6,130 nucleotides of DNA from JBKJUK01 sp046590705 (GTDB taxonomy: Bacteria > Acidobacteriota > Thermoanaerobaculia > Gp7-AA8): the NCBI GenBank assembly GCA_046590705.1, contig JBKJUK010000051.1:1-6130 (forward strand). Direction: 5' to 3'. Of the stretch, positions 5,940 to 6,130 are shown piece after piece (the stretch's first letter is position 1; each line of letters opens with the position of its first letter). Made by a program: the position numbers and the translations under genes. The notes beneath the pieces are model-generated. The model saw only the letters and a program-made list of their open reading frames with translations, had not been told where the DNA came from and made no database searches.

Positions 5940-6130
5940 GATTCACGCCCTTCGATGTAGATTTCATCCTCATAGTCTCACGGGAGGGAATCTCTCTTTG
6001 TCGGCGCCATGAAATTGAAGGTCCGGGGCCGAGTGCTGAAGAAGTGGCGCCCTTGTGGCCTTCTCTCACACCTGGCTGAGCTGTCACCGTTTGAAGGTCC
6101 AGGCAGGAACGCGCTGCGCGCGCGCCGATC

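Noticed and set aside
5884..6087. 67-residue - strand open frame overlapping the threonine synthase start
   Set aside because: It lies in another frame over the zinc-ribbon codons, its start has no ribosome binding site, and the sequence has no family features.
1..6130. A genetic code with UGA as a sense codon throughout
   Set aside because: The DUF485, symporter and MFS genes all end at UGA at family-typical lengths, so UGA is a normal stop here.
6009..6130. Possible start of a + strand gene (ATG 6009, open to the window end, about 40 codons)
   Set aside because: The GGGAGGG upstream is too far (about 19 bases) from the ATG, and the peptide (MKLKVRGRVLKKW...) shows no recognisable domain; too short to support.

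Overview
The window is a piece of a moderately GC-rich bacterial chromosome with mixed start-codon use (ATG, TTG, probably CTG and GTG). UAG, UAA and UGA all serve as ordinary stops. No marker gene fixes the taxon. The mix of an acetate-permease operon, a plant-type threonine synthase, heptanucleotide arrays and a REP-like palindrome would suit a free-living environmental bacterium such as an Acidobacteriota or Gemmatimonadota member; this is a guess.

Layout, left to right: (1) 1-270, the C-terminal end of an O6-alkylguanine-DNA alkyltransferase cut by the window edge. (2) 321-2362, a translationally coupled pair on the + strand: a small DUF485 membrane protein (probable CTG start) and a 560-residue ActP-like solute/cation symporter overlapping it by ATGA. 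(3) 2522-3097, a lipoprotein with a rhodanese domain whose reading frame crosses an in-frame UGA at 2972-2974; a strong intrinsic terminator follows at 3118-3144. (4) 3098-3430, a non-coding stretch holding the terminator, a REP-like palindrome and a ten-unit heptamer array. (5) 3431-4660, an MFS transporter on the + strand. (6) 4788-5939, a threonine synthase on the - strand, converging with the MFS gene. (7) 5940-6130, no gene that I can support.

The main discovery is item 3. A conventional gene call stops at the UGA and yields a 150-residue protein cut in the middle of the rhodanese active-site loop. Read through, the frame continues for 40 more codons and supplies the missing half of the domain, ending with the typical GG-x-D-A-W-x-x-A-G-x-P-V signature just before the terminator. 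The UGA lies two residues after the expected catalytic Cys (Cys149-Thr-Sec151). It is followed 21 nt later by an 8-bp hairpin with a GGUGC loop, which fits the bacterial SECIS format. I therefore annotate a secreted, lipid-anchored selenocysteine-containing rhodanese-like protein with a CxU motif.

The other genes are ordinary housekeeping or transport functions with no obvious functional link to the selenoprotein. DUF485 plus symporter form one operon. The rhodanese gene has its own strong ribosome binding site and its own terminator, and looks monocistronic.
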